A DNA stretch of 64,000 nt from Bacteroidota bacterium (GCA_016712665.1 JADJQP010000001.1:496001-560000), one strand, 5' to 3'. Counted from the first letter of the stretch, positions 15,909-25,488 are shown. Numbers and translations: made by a program. The notes: generated by a model from the letters alone, not told the origin.

Positions 15909-18460
15909 TATTCTACCTTTCTGTTTAATATTAAAATGTTCATTTTGTCATTAAACCATTTTGTCATTACAAGTTCTTTAGGTTTTAAACTATATCTCGA
16001 AAGTGTTTTATCTTTATTATAGTAGTCCTTCATACTAAATGATTTAAAAAATGTCTCAATTTCATTAGACTGCAAATATTTTATAATATCATTTTCCTTA
16101 TCTTTATCTTGAATTTTTTCTGCATCTAACTTAAATTCTTGATATGATTTTCTTGCACTTTTGAAGTTGGAAAGTATTAGGTCTTTATTTTCATTTTTCT
16201 GTCTAATAATATCTTCAATATATTCTTCTTTGTTAAATTCAATTAATTTTAGCTCAGCAATATTGTCAGGGTGATATAAATAATTTTCAAAGCAATAATA
16301 ATCTAAAACTATATACTTTTTGTATTTCACTTTTAATCTTTCTATTTCAGAATCTAATAAATAATCTCTATCTCTTAAACCATATTTATCAGGGTCAGAC
16401 TTAGTTTGAATGAAAACACCATTACTATTTTTTTCAGGATAAAATATTACATTTTCAAATCCCAACAAATTCAATAATTTTTCATTTTGATTTTCACAAA
16501 AAATGAACATGGTATCTGATATACTATTATTTCCAATGTTACTTGTCATAGTACTTACCAAAACCTCTTCTAAACTATTATCACATCTAATTTTAGGTAA
16601 GTTATTCAACTCATATCTTCTTAATATATCAAACCCAAAAAAATGAGGATTCTCATTAGATAAGCATTCTTTACAACAACAGGGAATCATTTCTGTATAG
16701 CCTAATTTATTAAAATCTCTGTGAATTTCCTCAATACTTTTTCTTATCATAAAAAGGTATTCTCTTTTGTAATCTCCACTTATTTCAATTGTAATTTTAT
16801 TCTCAAAATACTTTTCCTTAACAATTGCATGAGTATTTTGATAATGTAAAACAACTCCATATCTCCAGTAAATATTTTGATATATATCTTTATTTAACTT
16901 TACAATTAACCTTGCTAGAATTCCTTTAGGCATGAATTTGTACCTGTACTCAAATTTTAAATTATTAGAATCTGATTTCCAATTATGTTCAACTTCATCA
17001 ACTGGTAGTAATCTTGGTACTAAATACATTCCTTGTTCCAACTCAAAACATAGGTCAAACTTCTTATTCTTCATTAAAGAAAGGAGTTCTTTTACTTTAT
17101 ACTTATATTCCACATCTGAAAGAATTCTTTGCAAATCACTGTTATCAAATTTGCCATTGCTATCTATTACTTTTTTATCATCGAGTATTTTATATACACC
17201 TCCAGTAATCCATTCATTATTTAGTATAACAGTATCTTTTAGTTCTAAATCATCTCTAAAATGCAGTATTACTCCTAAGTCATGAAAGTAATCACTTAAA
17301 AACAATGCACCTTCTTGATTTCGGTAGTGCTTTTTACAAATATCGAAATATTCAGTTTCTGTAATATAGTTTTTACCTTTTAACTTTAAATCTTCTAATT
17401 CAATTCTAATATCTACCCATTTTTTAGGTAATCTATTTCCAATATGTGGAAGAGAAGAAGCTATTTTTTTGATACTTTCTTTGAAGTCTGTTAAAGTATT
17501 TTCATAATCAGATTTTAAACTAATTTTATGAAAGTCCTTGATATTACTAAAGGATTCTTTATATTCTTTAATAGGTAATTCTTTAGTAGGTTGGTCACAT
17601 TTATTTAAAACAACTAATACAGGACTTTGGTCTCCTAATAGTTTTATGATATTCAACCAATAATAGAAATCATCATGACTGTCTTCTTTTCTTGATTCAG
17701 TAACTAGCATATAAATTGACCTCTTGGTCAGAAAGAATTGATGAGTTGAATGATAAATTTCTTGTCCTCCAAAATCCCATATATTAATTTGGAAATCTCT
17801 TTGTATAGAAGGGTTAATTTTTGATATTTCCTTTTGAGGGATTATCCAACTATTAATATTAATTCCTTCTGTACTTTCAGTGTCTTCTAATTTATAATTT
17901 GGGGTAACTAATGCTTTAGAAATACATGTTTTCCCAACTCTTCCTTGGCCAACAATAATTAGCTTTACTTCATATAAAAAATCAGATTCTTCCAGTTCCT
18001 TGTAAAAATTTCTTATTCTTTCAATACCTCTTGAGACAATTTCAGGAGGTAACATATCAAAAGGATTCCCTTCTAAATGAAGCTCTTTTAAGCTTTTCAT
18101 ATTAGCAATTTTGGGGGAGAGTTCTGTTAATTTGTTATTACTAATTATAAGAACTGAAAGTTCCTTTAATTTTGAAATTTCTTCACTAACCTCACAAATT
18201 TCATTATTAGCTAAATTTAGCTTATAAAGCTTGGTAAGATTACTAATTTCTTTTGGAATGGACACTAATTTATTCCTATGCTCATCATCACAGTATTTAT
18301 CATTACTTAAATCGATATTTACTAAGTGTGTTTGTTTAAATACTACTGCTGGTATTTCAGTTAAGCCACAATTTTTTAAATCTAGTGTTCCCCATTCATG
18401 TTCAACAACTCTATTTATTCTTTCATTTATTTTTTTATCAAGATCAATTCTATTATTCAT
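15908..18460 (-). CDS. Roco GTPase (LRR-ROC-COR) with TOPRIM-like tail
   Basis: 850 residues. Leucine-rich repeats at about 25-145 ('LYKLNLANNEICEVSEEISK', 'LKELHLEGNPFDMLPPEI'). ROC GTPase: P-loop GQGRVGKT (171-178), switch 'DFGGQEIYHSTH' (229-240), NKCD (286-289). COR domain about 350-630, closing with the Cys-rich 'MIPCCCKEC' (591-599). After 640 comes a segment resembling the DUF4435/OLD-type TOPRIM fold: strand with Glu 'MFIFCEN' (E656), an acidic DxD 'GLRDRDYL' (D697, D699), then 'CFENYLYHPDNI' (723-734) like the 'ENYL' motif of those proteins. The fusion suggests a sensor GTPase controlling a nuclease. The TOPRIM assignment is my inference from motif order. First gene of a two-gene operon with DUF2971. 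Confidence 0.8.
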   Translation of the reverse strand: MNNRIDLDKKINERINRVVEHEWGTLDLKNCGLTEIPAVVFKQTHLVNIDLSNDKYCDDEHRNKLVSIPKEISNLTKLYKLNLANNEICEVSEEISKLKELSVLIISNNKLTELSPKIANMKSLKELHLEGNPFDMLPPEIVSRGIERIRNFYKELEESDFLYEVKLIIVGQGRVGKTCISKALVTPNYKLEDTESTEGININSWIIPQKEISKINPSIQRDFQINIWDFGGQEIYHSTHQFFLTKRSIYMLVTESRKEDSHDDFYYWLNIIKLLGDQSPVLVVLNKCDQPTKELPIKEYKESFSNIKDFHKISLKSDYENTLTDFKESIKKIASSLPHIGNRLPKKWVDIRIELEDLKLKGKNYITETEYFDICKKHYRNQEGALFLSDYFHDLGVILHFRDDLELKDTVILNNEWITGGVYKILDDKKVIDSNGKFDNSDLQRILSDVEYKYKVKELLSLMKNKKFDLCFELEQGMYLVPRLLPVDEVEHNWKSDSNNLKFEYRYKFMPKGILARLIVKLNKDIYQNIYWRYGVVLHYQNTHAIVKEKYFENKITIEISGDYKREYLFMIRKSIEEIHRDFNKLGYTEMIPCCCKECLSNENPHFFGFDILRRYELNNLPKIRCDNSLEEVLVSTMTSNIGNNSISDTMFIFCENQNEKLLNLLGFENVIFYPEKNSNGVFIQTKSDPDKYGLRDRDYLLDSEIERLKVKYKKYIVLDYYCFENYLYHPDNIAELKLIEFNKEEYIEDIIRQKNENKDLILSNFKSARKSYQEFKLDAEKIQDKDKENDIIKYLQSNEIETFFKSFSMKDYYNKDKTLSRYSLKPKELVMTKWFNDKMNILILNRKVE

Positions 18461-18463
18461 AAT

Positions 18464-18523
18464 TTAATAAATTTTATTTAATTGTAAATCAAAGCCATTT
18501 CCTATTATTATTAATCTATTCAT
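18464..18523 (-). pseudogene. AbiH-like N-terminal remnant, 19 codons
   Basis: Between the type IIG and Roco genes a short frame reads MNRLIIIGNGFDLQLNKIY and stops. The 'LiIIGNGFDL' start is the signature of the N-terminus of AbiH-family abortive-infection proteins, which normally run on for hundreds of residues. Only this piece is left, followed three bases later by the Roco ATG. It is either a deletion scar of a former AbiH gene or a leader ORF that looks like one. The match covers about ten residues. Confidence 0.5.
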
Positions 18524-18525
18524 TT

Positions 18526-19672
18526 TTATTTAGTTTGTTCCAATTTCGTGGTGTTTCTGTTGGCAAAATTAAATATAGACTTTGCAATGGCTGTTTGCAA
18601 TGTTTTACCAAAATCGGTCATTATATACTATTGGCATTTTTTCAATAATTGTATCTTGTATAATATACATACTCTTTTCATCTTTAGTGATATTCTGGTA
18701 ATAATTTTTTATACGAGAATTTGTTTTGTTTTCGGTTTCTGATAACTTAATGGTCAATGAGAGGAAGCGTGTTATACTCCTTTGAAATGAAACCATAAAA
18801 AAGATATTATTGCATTTTATTTTCCATATGTAAAACTTTTTATTTTCAACAGGTTCAATAGGATTAAAATATTCATTATAAATCTGTATGAATTTGATTG
18901 GGTTACCAAATATGTTCCTTAAATATTTGAAATATCTATCAATTTGAAATGGAAGATTATCATATGCATAAGGTTTGGTTAAATCTGATAGGAAAAATAC
19001 TTCATCATGATGAACTGTAAATGTTTTAAAATATTTGGTATCTTGTAGTGGAATATCATAGCTTGTAAATCTTCCTGGACTAAGTTCCTTCAACTCATAT
19101 TTCTTTGCTACATTAATGCCAGCTACTATAAACTTACAAGGATTTTTTTGACTTTTTTGTTTGCTTAGTTGTTTATTGAAATCTGCAAAGCTTAATTCAT
19201 ACCATTTTTCTAGTTTGGTATTGATGTTTAATGTTGAATATTTTGAGATTAATAAATTTTGAAAACCTGTATTTACTTTTTCTAGCTTCAAATTCAAATC
19301 TATTATCACATTTACAATATCAATAAAATGTTGTTGTTCATTTATAGGGATTACTTTTATTGGTAGTTTCTTAAATTCTTCTAGTCTAATTTTTGGAAAT
19401 AAATCATCAAACTCATTAGAGCTATACCTAAAATAATATGCTAATAGTTTTGATGCCAATAATGCTTGGGCAAAATTTATACTAATTGTTTTGTCTGATT
19501 TAGGCTTAGCTATATATAAACTTCTATCAATTTTAATATCTTCCTTTACTATTGCACACTCAAAATTCTTACCTAAAATTTCTCTAAATACTATTCTGTT
19601 ACCTTTGAAATAGTTTTCATTTCTTGGGGCTGCTAACCAATTTCCATAACTAAATAATGCTTGCCATCCCAT
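18526..19672 (-). CDS. Type IIG restriction-modification enzyme, C-terminal part
   Basis: Continuation of the gene starting at 21984. The open frame from 19672 reads 'YGNWLAAPRNENYFKGNRIV', the conserved entry to the specificity (TRD) region of Eco57I-type enzymes, and continues through 'KIRLEEFKKLPIKVIPINEQ'. The open frame stops at 18605. Skipping one base near 18615 lets another frame continue 'DFGKTLQTAIAKSIFNFANR' to a stop at 18526, just before the AbiH-like remnant, so the true C-terminus is probably there. This part sets the target sequence. Confidence 0.7.
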
Positions 19673-21984
19673 TTGTAAAAGTATCTTTTAGCATGTTTAC
19701 CCCTTATTTCAGGAACAAAGGTTTCATCTTTTTTATAGTCAGAATGATAAGCTTTTGATTTAATTATTTCTTGTGATTGACCTCTATAACTATCATATGG
19801 ATTTATTCCCCTAATAATATCAAAATGGGTTTCTAATGTATCATTATTTGACTTTAGTTTGTTTAGAATATGTAAAACACTATTATTTGCCTCAACAGTA
19901 AAAACATATTTGTTGTTTTTAAGAAAGTCAGTTTGATTAACTGAATGCTTATAGATAAATTCTCCATTAATACATTCAATTATTCTAGCTTCATATTGGG
20001 GCTTAGTTTTTATTGCATTAAATATCATTGAATAAACAGAAGCATCTACAAATACATTAGGAAGATTAGGTATGATTGTAACAAGTTGTAGATTATTCAA
20101 AATAAGTAATCTACATTCTGACATCATCAAATTTTTTAACCAAGAATTTGGAGTTATGTAACTTATAAAACCATTTACATTAAGAATATCAATTCCTTTT
20201 TGCATAAATAGGACATATAAATCCAATTGATATTGGGCAATGCTATATTCTCTATTTAGATAATGCTTTTCAGTGGTGGTGAATATACCACTTGCATAAG
20301 GAGGATTTCCTATCACCACATCAAAACCACCTTTCTCAAAAATATGTGGGAACTGTTCTTGCCAATTAAAGGCTTTATCCCCTGCTATGTCCACATCATC
20401 TATCAAGCTATTTCCACATTTAATGTTGTTGTTTAAGCTATTGAGTTTTCTACCTTTTCTTGCTGTTCTAAGCCATAGGCTTAGTTTAGCTATCTCAACA
20501 CTTTCTTCATTAATATCTACCCCAAAAATGTTGTTCTCCAAAATGCTGCTTTCTACATCAAAAACTATGCTGCTATCTGTAACATTAGCTTCAAGTTCAC
20601 TTATCCATTTATGTTCATTTATTAGATATTCTAACGCTTGGTTTAAAAATGCTCCACTTCCACATGCAGGGTCAATGATGGTTATCTGTAATAGCCAATT
20701 GCTATAGGTTTGGAGGGTGTCAAATAATTGTTTTTTGGCTTTTTTTGTGAGTAGGTGGTAATCTTCTTCTTGAAGTTGTAATTCCTCTTTCTTGTTCTTA
20801 CACAATGTACCTACTGTGTTTTCTACAATATACTTGGTAATATATTTAGGAGTATAGAATACCCCATCCTTCTTCCTCTTACTAATCCTATCGGATCCCC
20901 CTATTACTATGCTTGTAATTTCCTGCTCCAGTTCCTCTATCTCAGTAAGTGAGTGTTCAAAGATGTGCCCTAGGATATTTACATCTACTTCAGTGTTGTA
21001 ATCATACTTACTTAAACTCATTGTAGTATCATATAATACTGAATCATCCATTTTTATATTATCAAGAATTTCATCAGATGCAAATAAGCCTCCATTATAG
21101 GCAAAAATTTCATGTACCTTTCCTTTATGCCCTGTATTCAGGTAGCCAAAATAGAGCTTAAATCTACTATATAGAGGTTGATAAGCATCCATATCCTTTA
21201 AGGTTGTCCATTGGTCTAAAATTACTCTTACACTATTAGGAGGGACTAACATTCTGTCTTCTGCAAAAAAGAGAAACAGAAACCTGTCAAGTAGCTTTTG
21301 GGTTTTCTTAAATAGCAGTAATTTATCAATGCTTGGATTATGTTCAACTATGTTATTAAATAAGGATTTTCTAAAATAGCTATATTCTTTATATAATTTT
21401 TTGGTCACATTATCCTCTACAGTGACACTTTCTAACTTAATAGTAGCAGCTATGTTCCTAAATAGGTTTTCTTTTTGTAAACAAATGTGCAATATCTTAA
21501 ATCCTTCAATATCTAATGTAAATAAATCCCATTCTAAAAAGTCAATAGCATTATCAATGTAAAATCTGATTTTCTTGAAGTTAGAAGTTATGATATACCT
21601 GCAACCTTCCTGATTATTCTTATACCCAAAAGCCTGGACTTCTATCTGATTTAAGTTTATAGTATTTGTGCCTTTTAACTCTATCACAGCTAATACCTTA
21701 TCTCCATCTATTATTGCCCCATCAGCTTTCTTACTATCTTTAATATTTTTAAGTTCAGTTCTTAAATTAAAGTCAGGTGCAGGGTTAATAGTATATCCAA
21801 GTACACTTACAAATAACTCCCTCAAAAAACCTTCTTGAAACTCTTCTTCTTTACTTGCTATTATATTCTTCTGAATAGCAGGATTTAAAAAATACTCCTT
21901 GAATTCAGTATACTGTTTTTCAACAAGTTCTTTGTCTTGTTCTAAAAGGTATTTATTGAGGACTGAGGTTTGGAATAAGGGCAT
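19633..21984 (-). CDS. Type IIG restriction-modification enzyme, N-terminal part
   Basis: 783 codons. A nuclease domain lies near the N-terminus: 'FLRELFVSVLGYTINPAPDF' and then 'KADGAIIDGDKVLAVIELKG' with the D...E-L-K triad. Next is the helical connector with 'GVFYTPKYITKYIVENTVG', methylase motif I 'DPACGSGAFLNQAL', and motif IV 'NPPYASG' for N6-adenine methylation. The frame ends at 'KRYFYKWDGKHYLV', where one more T in a TTT run would join 'YGNWLAAPR' of the next fragment. The full gene (21984-18526) would encode about 1,150 residues, normal for Eco57I-type enzymes. One polypeptide would both cut and methylate. Confidence 0.85.
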   Translation of the reverse strand: MPLFQTSVLNKYLLEQDKELVEKQYTEFKEYFLNPAIQKNIIASKEEEFQEGFLRELFVSVLGYTINPAPDFNLRTELKNIKDSKKADGAIIDGDKVLAVIELKGTNTINLNQIEVQAFGYKNNQEGCRYIITSNFKKIRFYIDNAIDFLEWDLFTLDIEGFKILHICLQKENLFRNIAATIKLESVTVEDNVTKKLYKEYSYFRKSLFNNIVEHNPSIDKLLLFKKTQKLLDRFLFLFFAEDRMLVPPNSVRVILDQWTTLKDMDAYQPLYSRFKLYFGYLNTGHKGKVHEIFAYNGGLFASDEILDNIKMDDSVLYDTTMSLSKYDYNTEVDVNILGHIFEHSLTEIEELEQEITSIVIGGSDRISKRKKDGVFYTPKYITKYIVENTVGTLCKNKKEELQLQEEDYHLLTKKAKKQLFDTLQTYSNWLLQITIIDPACGSGAFLNQALEYLINEHKWISELEANVTDSSIVFDVESSILENNIFGVDINEESVEIAKLSLWLRTARKGRKLNSLNNNIKCGNSLIDDVDIAGDKAFNWQEQFPHIFEKGGFDVVIGNPPYASGIFTTTEKHYLNREYSIAQYQLDLYVLFMQKGIDILNVNGFISYITPNSWLKNLMMSECRLLILNNLQLVTIIPNLPNVFVDASVYSMIFNAIKTKPQYEARIIECINGEFIYKHSVNQTDFLKNNKYVFTVEANNSVLHILNKLKSNNDTLETHFDIIRGINPYDSYRGQSQEIIKSKAYHSDYKKDETFVPEIRGKHAKRYFYKWDGKHYLVMEIG
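20901..20918 (-). repeat. 19-bp repeat copy inside the type IIG reading frame
   Basis: On the coding strand TTACAAGCATAGTAATAG matches the 5767-5933 repeats. It encodes 'ITSIVIGG' in the loop just before 'KRKKDGVFYTP'. The frame is not disturbed. Confidence 0.75.
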
Positions 21985-22041
21985 AATAATTATTGGAAGT
22001 AAATTTAAGAAATATATACTTTATTTTAAGCCTACTTAATA

Positions 22042-23169
22042 TTACTTATTCAGTGAATTTGCTATTAGTGTATATCCATCATAAAGGGTGGAGATTATTT
22101 TGTCTGTGTCATTGTCAAAAATTGTAGCATATAATATTGTTGTTTTATGTCCATCTTTTTTGGCTTCATTTTGTTTTTTTATTACTTCTAAATTACATGT
22201 AATTTTTTCTTTATAGTCATTCCACACATTGTCATTCCATGCAGTGACATAAATTAGAAACTTGCCTAAAGCATTTTCATTAGGATTCCTATGCTCATTA
22301 TATTCAAATTCATAAACACATTCTATTCCAATATCCTTTACTTCTCCAAATTTATTAATTCCAATTCCATAACATTGGTATACCCACCAGTTTTCATCTT
22401 TAGTTTTGATTATCATTTCACTAACTAATTCATTATATCTGTTACATCTTAAATTTGACAATCTACTGTGGAAGTCATCATTTTTTTGAACTAAGTCAGA
22501 AATCAAAGAGGAATTTTTAATAAAAAAATTATCATTTTCGTTATTTAGGTAGTTATTGTTACTCATGTTTTCCATTGTTTTTATGAAGTCATTTAAGATG
22601 TAAGTTGAATGCTGGTTTTGATTACTTATATATTTACCTATATTATTCCTGATTTCGTCAATAAGTTCAATATACAATATATTTACAAAACCAGCATTTT
22701 GCATCAACTGTAATTCATTTATATCTACTATCTTTTTAACAGACAATACAATTTTGTATTTAATATTTTGAGGATGTTTTTCAATTAGGGCATTATAAAT
22801 TGGTAATGGGTTATACAGATTTGCAGTTATTTTATTTTCTATACCAATTATAAATTCTTCTGATAGTATTATTACATCAAGCCTTTTCCCTTCAGCATTT
22901 TCTTCTGTTCTTACTTTAATGTTTTTGAAATTTGTTGGTGTGGTAGGATTATTTATTTTAATGGTATTCAGACCAAAAAATGATTTTAGAAATAGGTCTT
23001 TTAGTCCATGTTCATTATCAGGATTGAAAAAATATGAGAGAATTCTAGAACAAATTTCTTCAAATCTGCTATATGGGTATCTACATATCTCTAAGTATGT
23101 GGATGGATAAATTATTCCATAGTCAATACTTTTAAATTCTGTCAATAATTTTTCAATTTCCCATTTCAT
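22042..23169 (-). CDS. PD-(D/E)XK nuclease-superfamily protein
   Basis: About 375 residues, start at 'MKWEIEKLLTEFKSIDYG' (23169). The pattern 'SRILSYFFNPDNEHGLKDLF' followed by 'EGKRLDVIILSEEFIIGIEN' and 'KITANLYNPLPIYNALI' matches the PDDEXK_20 group (PD-(D/E)XK nuclease superfamily): D in 'RLDVII', then E-N-K. The C-terminal half ('GEVKDIGIECVYEFEYNEHR') is probably a partner or sensing region. It lies upstream of the type IIG gene in the same direction, 57 bp away. It could be an accessory nuclease or a stand-alone defence protein. Confidence 0.7.
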   Translation of the reverse strand: MKWEIEKLLTEFKSIDYGIIYPSTYLEICRYPYSRFEEICSRILSYFFNPDNEHGLKDLFLKSFFGLNTIKINNPTTPTNFKNIKVRTEENAEGKRLDVIILSEEFIIGIENKITANLYNPLPIYNALIEKHPQNIKYKIVLSVKKIVDINELQLMQNAGFVNILYIELIDEIRNNIGKYISNQNQHSTYILNDFIKTMENMSNNNYLNNENDNFFIKNSSLISDLVQKNDDFHSRLSNLRCNRYNELVSEMIIKTKDENWWVYQCYGIGINKFGEVKDIGIECVYEFEYNEHRNPNENALGKFLIYVTAWNDNVWNDYKEKITCNLEVIKKQNEAKKDGHKTTILYATIFDNDTDKIISTLYDGYTLIANSLNK

Positions 23170-23240
23170 TAGTGCAAAGTAATAGAAGATGGTTACATAA
23201 AGAATAAAAAGTGCCACTATTTCTAATGACACCTATCTTT

Positions 23241-24224
23241 CTAACCCAAAAACCAACTATATGAACTTTCTCCATTCATTGCTTTCACAAGTCCCTGAGT
23301 TAAGCTGTAGGCATTTACAGTTCTTTCTAAAAAATTATCTATGTAACTTGATTTTGTAGCACCTGTAAACAGGTTATACAATTTCCACATATTAATGCTC
23401 CCATTTTCACTTCTGCTGAAGTTGGCATCTTCATAATATTCTTTGGCTATAGCATTTACCATACCATCATTCATATCAAGAAAGGGGATATTAGATTTCA
23501 TAATTTTAGGTAAATAATGATACAACCTTGCCTTACCTATAAACTGTGCAAATTGATGTTCAGTTAATTCATAATCACCTAAACTGTCTAATTCAGCTAA
23601 ATGCTTTTGACCATTGTAATTACTCAGTAGTTCAATGATTTTAGTTTGCAGGTCAAGGGTATTACTTGCTCTGATTTCATTACTAAAACCATCTGTAGAA
23701 ATACATAAGTTTGTGCAAACTCTGTTTTGATAACCAATAAATATTTTGAATTTCTCCATTGATTTTTTACTGTACAGGTTTTCCTGATTGTAAGCTCTTA
23801 CTCCACCAATAGTCAAATTCAGTTCATTGTTATTGATTACATTCCTGAAATTGGGTAACTGAAATAGAAATGCACATCTCTCCCAATATACTGTTTTTTC
23901 ATGCTCCTGTAGCTCTCTTACTGACTTTCCAATAGCTTCCGGTATTCTACCCTTGATTTCATGAGAGACCCTGATATCAGGCTCTGATATAGGTTGATTA
24001 CCAAAAAGTGTTTGAATACAGTCATAAGTAGTTTCAATTAGCTCTGAATGACTAATAGTTTGCTCATTATCCTTAAAGGTAGGAATGATGCATTCCTTCT
24101 TTAAATGAAAGAGGCTAACATTGTTAGTGTTAGCCTCTATGAACTGGCTTTCATTTTCAGGAGTAGGTTTATTTATGCCATTATTGTTTAATGGGGGCAT
24201 TTCCATTATTGAGGTGTTGTCCAT
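23241..24224 (-). CDS. DUF3871 family protein
   Basis: About 327 residues, start at 'MDNTSIMEMPPLNNNG' (24224). It carries the family's conserved run 'LNLTIGGVRAYNQENLYSKK', 'KIFIGYQNRVCTNLCISTDG', 'YELTEHQFAQFIGKARLYHY' and 'MWKLYNLFTGATKSSYIDNF'. DUF3871 is largely confined to Bacteroidota plasmids, conjugative elements and islands, and its biochemical role is not established. It overlaps the upstream AAA_24 gene by 44 bp, so the two are co-expressed; the pair recurs in such elements. Confidence 0.8.
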   Translation of the reverse strand: MDNTSIMEMPPLNNNGINKPTPENESQFIEANTNNVSLFHLKKECIIPTFKDNEQTISHSELIETTYDCIQTLFGNQPISEPDIRVSHEIKGRIPEAIGKSVRELQEHEKTVYWERCAFLFQLPNFRNVINNNELNLTIGGVRAYNQENLYSKKSMEKFKIFIGYQNRVCTNLCISTDGFSNEIRASNTLDLQTKIIELLSNYNGQKHLAELDSLGDYELTEHQFAQFIGKARLYHYLPKIMKSNIPFLDMNDGMVNAIAKEYYEDANFSRSENGSINMWKLYNLFTGATKSSYIDNFLERTVNAYSLTQGLVKAMNGESSYSWFLG

Positions 24225-25071
24225 TTGTTGAGAAATTTTGAGTGTTAGGAATAAATTTTTGTTGTTGCTCAATGATTAATTTCTTGTTGGTAAAATCATT
24301 TTTAAGAATTTCATGATATTGAGGATTGTTGTTGTAAATATCAATTAGCTCCTGCATTGTTTTACAGGTAGTAATCTGGTTCATAACTTCATGTTTTCCA
24401 TCAATTCCACTATTACACCATTCTGTGATTTTTTTACCTGTTTCAAAAGAGATTTTAAATTCAGGTTTATCTCCAAATAGAGAAGTCCTGTCTTTAGAAG
24501 CCACAGCATTATGTTTACTGTCAATGTCAAATACCAAAGTAAATTCATACTCAATTCCATCTCTAAAGATGCCTTTAAGTCCTACTTTTTCAGGTATATA
24601 TTTTCCATCTTTTTGTTGAAGTACATAATCCTGTTTACTTCTCATTGTAGCTATTACATGAACATCACTTTGAAGTAGCTTATCTGTAAAGAGTTTTTGT
24701 ATGGGGTTAATCTTAGCCCAATTTGTAAAGCTATTACCTGCCATACTGCTGTGGTAATCTAACAAGTACTCCCAACAATGACTGATACTGTCAATAATAA
24801 TGACTTCTATATTTTGCTGTAAGCAAACATCTATAGCCTGTACATATCTTTCAGGTGAGTATGGTGGTTCAAAAGGTAATACCTGATAATTACCTAAGTG
24901 AGCATAAAGGTCTGCTGATTTGTTTTCAGCATCTATGACTGCTATTTTCTGCCAGTCATTTGTAATTCCATAGGCTATTAGTAAAGCTGACATAGTTTTG
25001 CCACTTCCACTTGAACCTTGTAGGCACATTTTGATTTTTGCCTGTTTTCTTGATGAGTTTCTTAATTGCAT
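24181..25071 (-). CDS. AAA_24 phage-type nucleotide-binding ATPase
   Basis: 296 residues. Walker A 'CLQGSSGSGKTMSALLIAYG' (GSSGSGKT), Walker B 'NIEVIIIDSISHCWEYLL', sensor region 'SDVHVIATMRSKQDYVLQ', and 'GLKGIFRDGIEYEFTLVFDI'. These are landmarks of the RecA-like AAA_24 family found in phages and islands, which usually works in DNA replication or recombination with a single-strand-binding partner. First gene of an operon with DUF3871 and divergent from the polymerase-motif gene. Confidence 0.8.
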   Translation of the reverse strand: MQLRNSSRKQAKIKMCLQGSSGSGKTMSALLIAYGITNDWQKIAVIDAENKSADLYAHLGNYQVLPFEPPYSPERYVQAIDVCLQQNIEVIIIDSISHCWEYLLDYHSSMAGNSFTNWAKINPIQKLFTDKLLQSDVHVIATMRSKQDYVLQQKDGKYIPEKVGLKGIFRDGIEYEFTLVFDIDSKHNAVASKDRTSLFGDKPEFKISFETGKKITEWCNSGIDGKHEVMNQITTCKTMQELIDIYNNNPQYHEILKNDFTNKKLIIEQQQKFIPNTQNFSTNGQHLNNGNAPIKQ

Positions 25072-25488
25072 TGTGATTTGTTTTAATGAGAAATTTATGT
25101 TGATTTGTTAAAAAATGTATTTTGAAGAATTGAGAAGGAAATTTTGCAAACCCTTTTCAAAATCATTACGTCTAAGCTTTTGAACCAATAAAAGTTGTAT
25201 TGTAATTAACAATTTATTGCTGTGCTGTTTAATAGACAATCTATTAAACAATGATTATTTGAAAAGTCATGTCGCACCATTTTTAAAAACGATAGGATAT
25301 TTCAGTACAAAATGTACTTTAAGAAATAACTATGAGTAGCTGAAAGGATTTAAATTACCCTAATATTGGAAATAATTACGCCATTGTTTAGGATAGTACC
25401 TTTTTCACAGAAGATTTATTGATCATTTTAGATTCAGTTATGAGATGAGTCATAGAATGATATTTTTAAAAATTTAAATAAAAAGAAA
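25072..25488. promoter_or_regulatory. Divergent control region with two perfect inverted repeats
   Basis: 417 bp without a gene between the divergent AAA_24 and polymerase-motif genes. GTTTAATAGA (25227-25236) is a perfect inverted match to TCTATTAAAC (25240-25249) across CAA, and AGTACAAAATGTACT (25304-25318) is a second perfect inverted repeat. Operators for both promoters, or a replication origin of the excised element, are both reasonable given the neighbours. Confidence 0.5.

Noticed and set aside
15908..18460. Roco gene as a frameshifted or truncated gene
   Set aside because: The 850-codon frame is continuous with all domains in order and ends in a coupled TAATG.
24181..24272. Frameshift joining the AAA_24 and DUF3871 genes
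   Set aside because: Each is a separate known family with its own plausible start and end; the overlap is ordinary operon packing.
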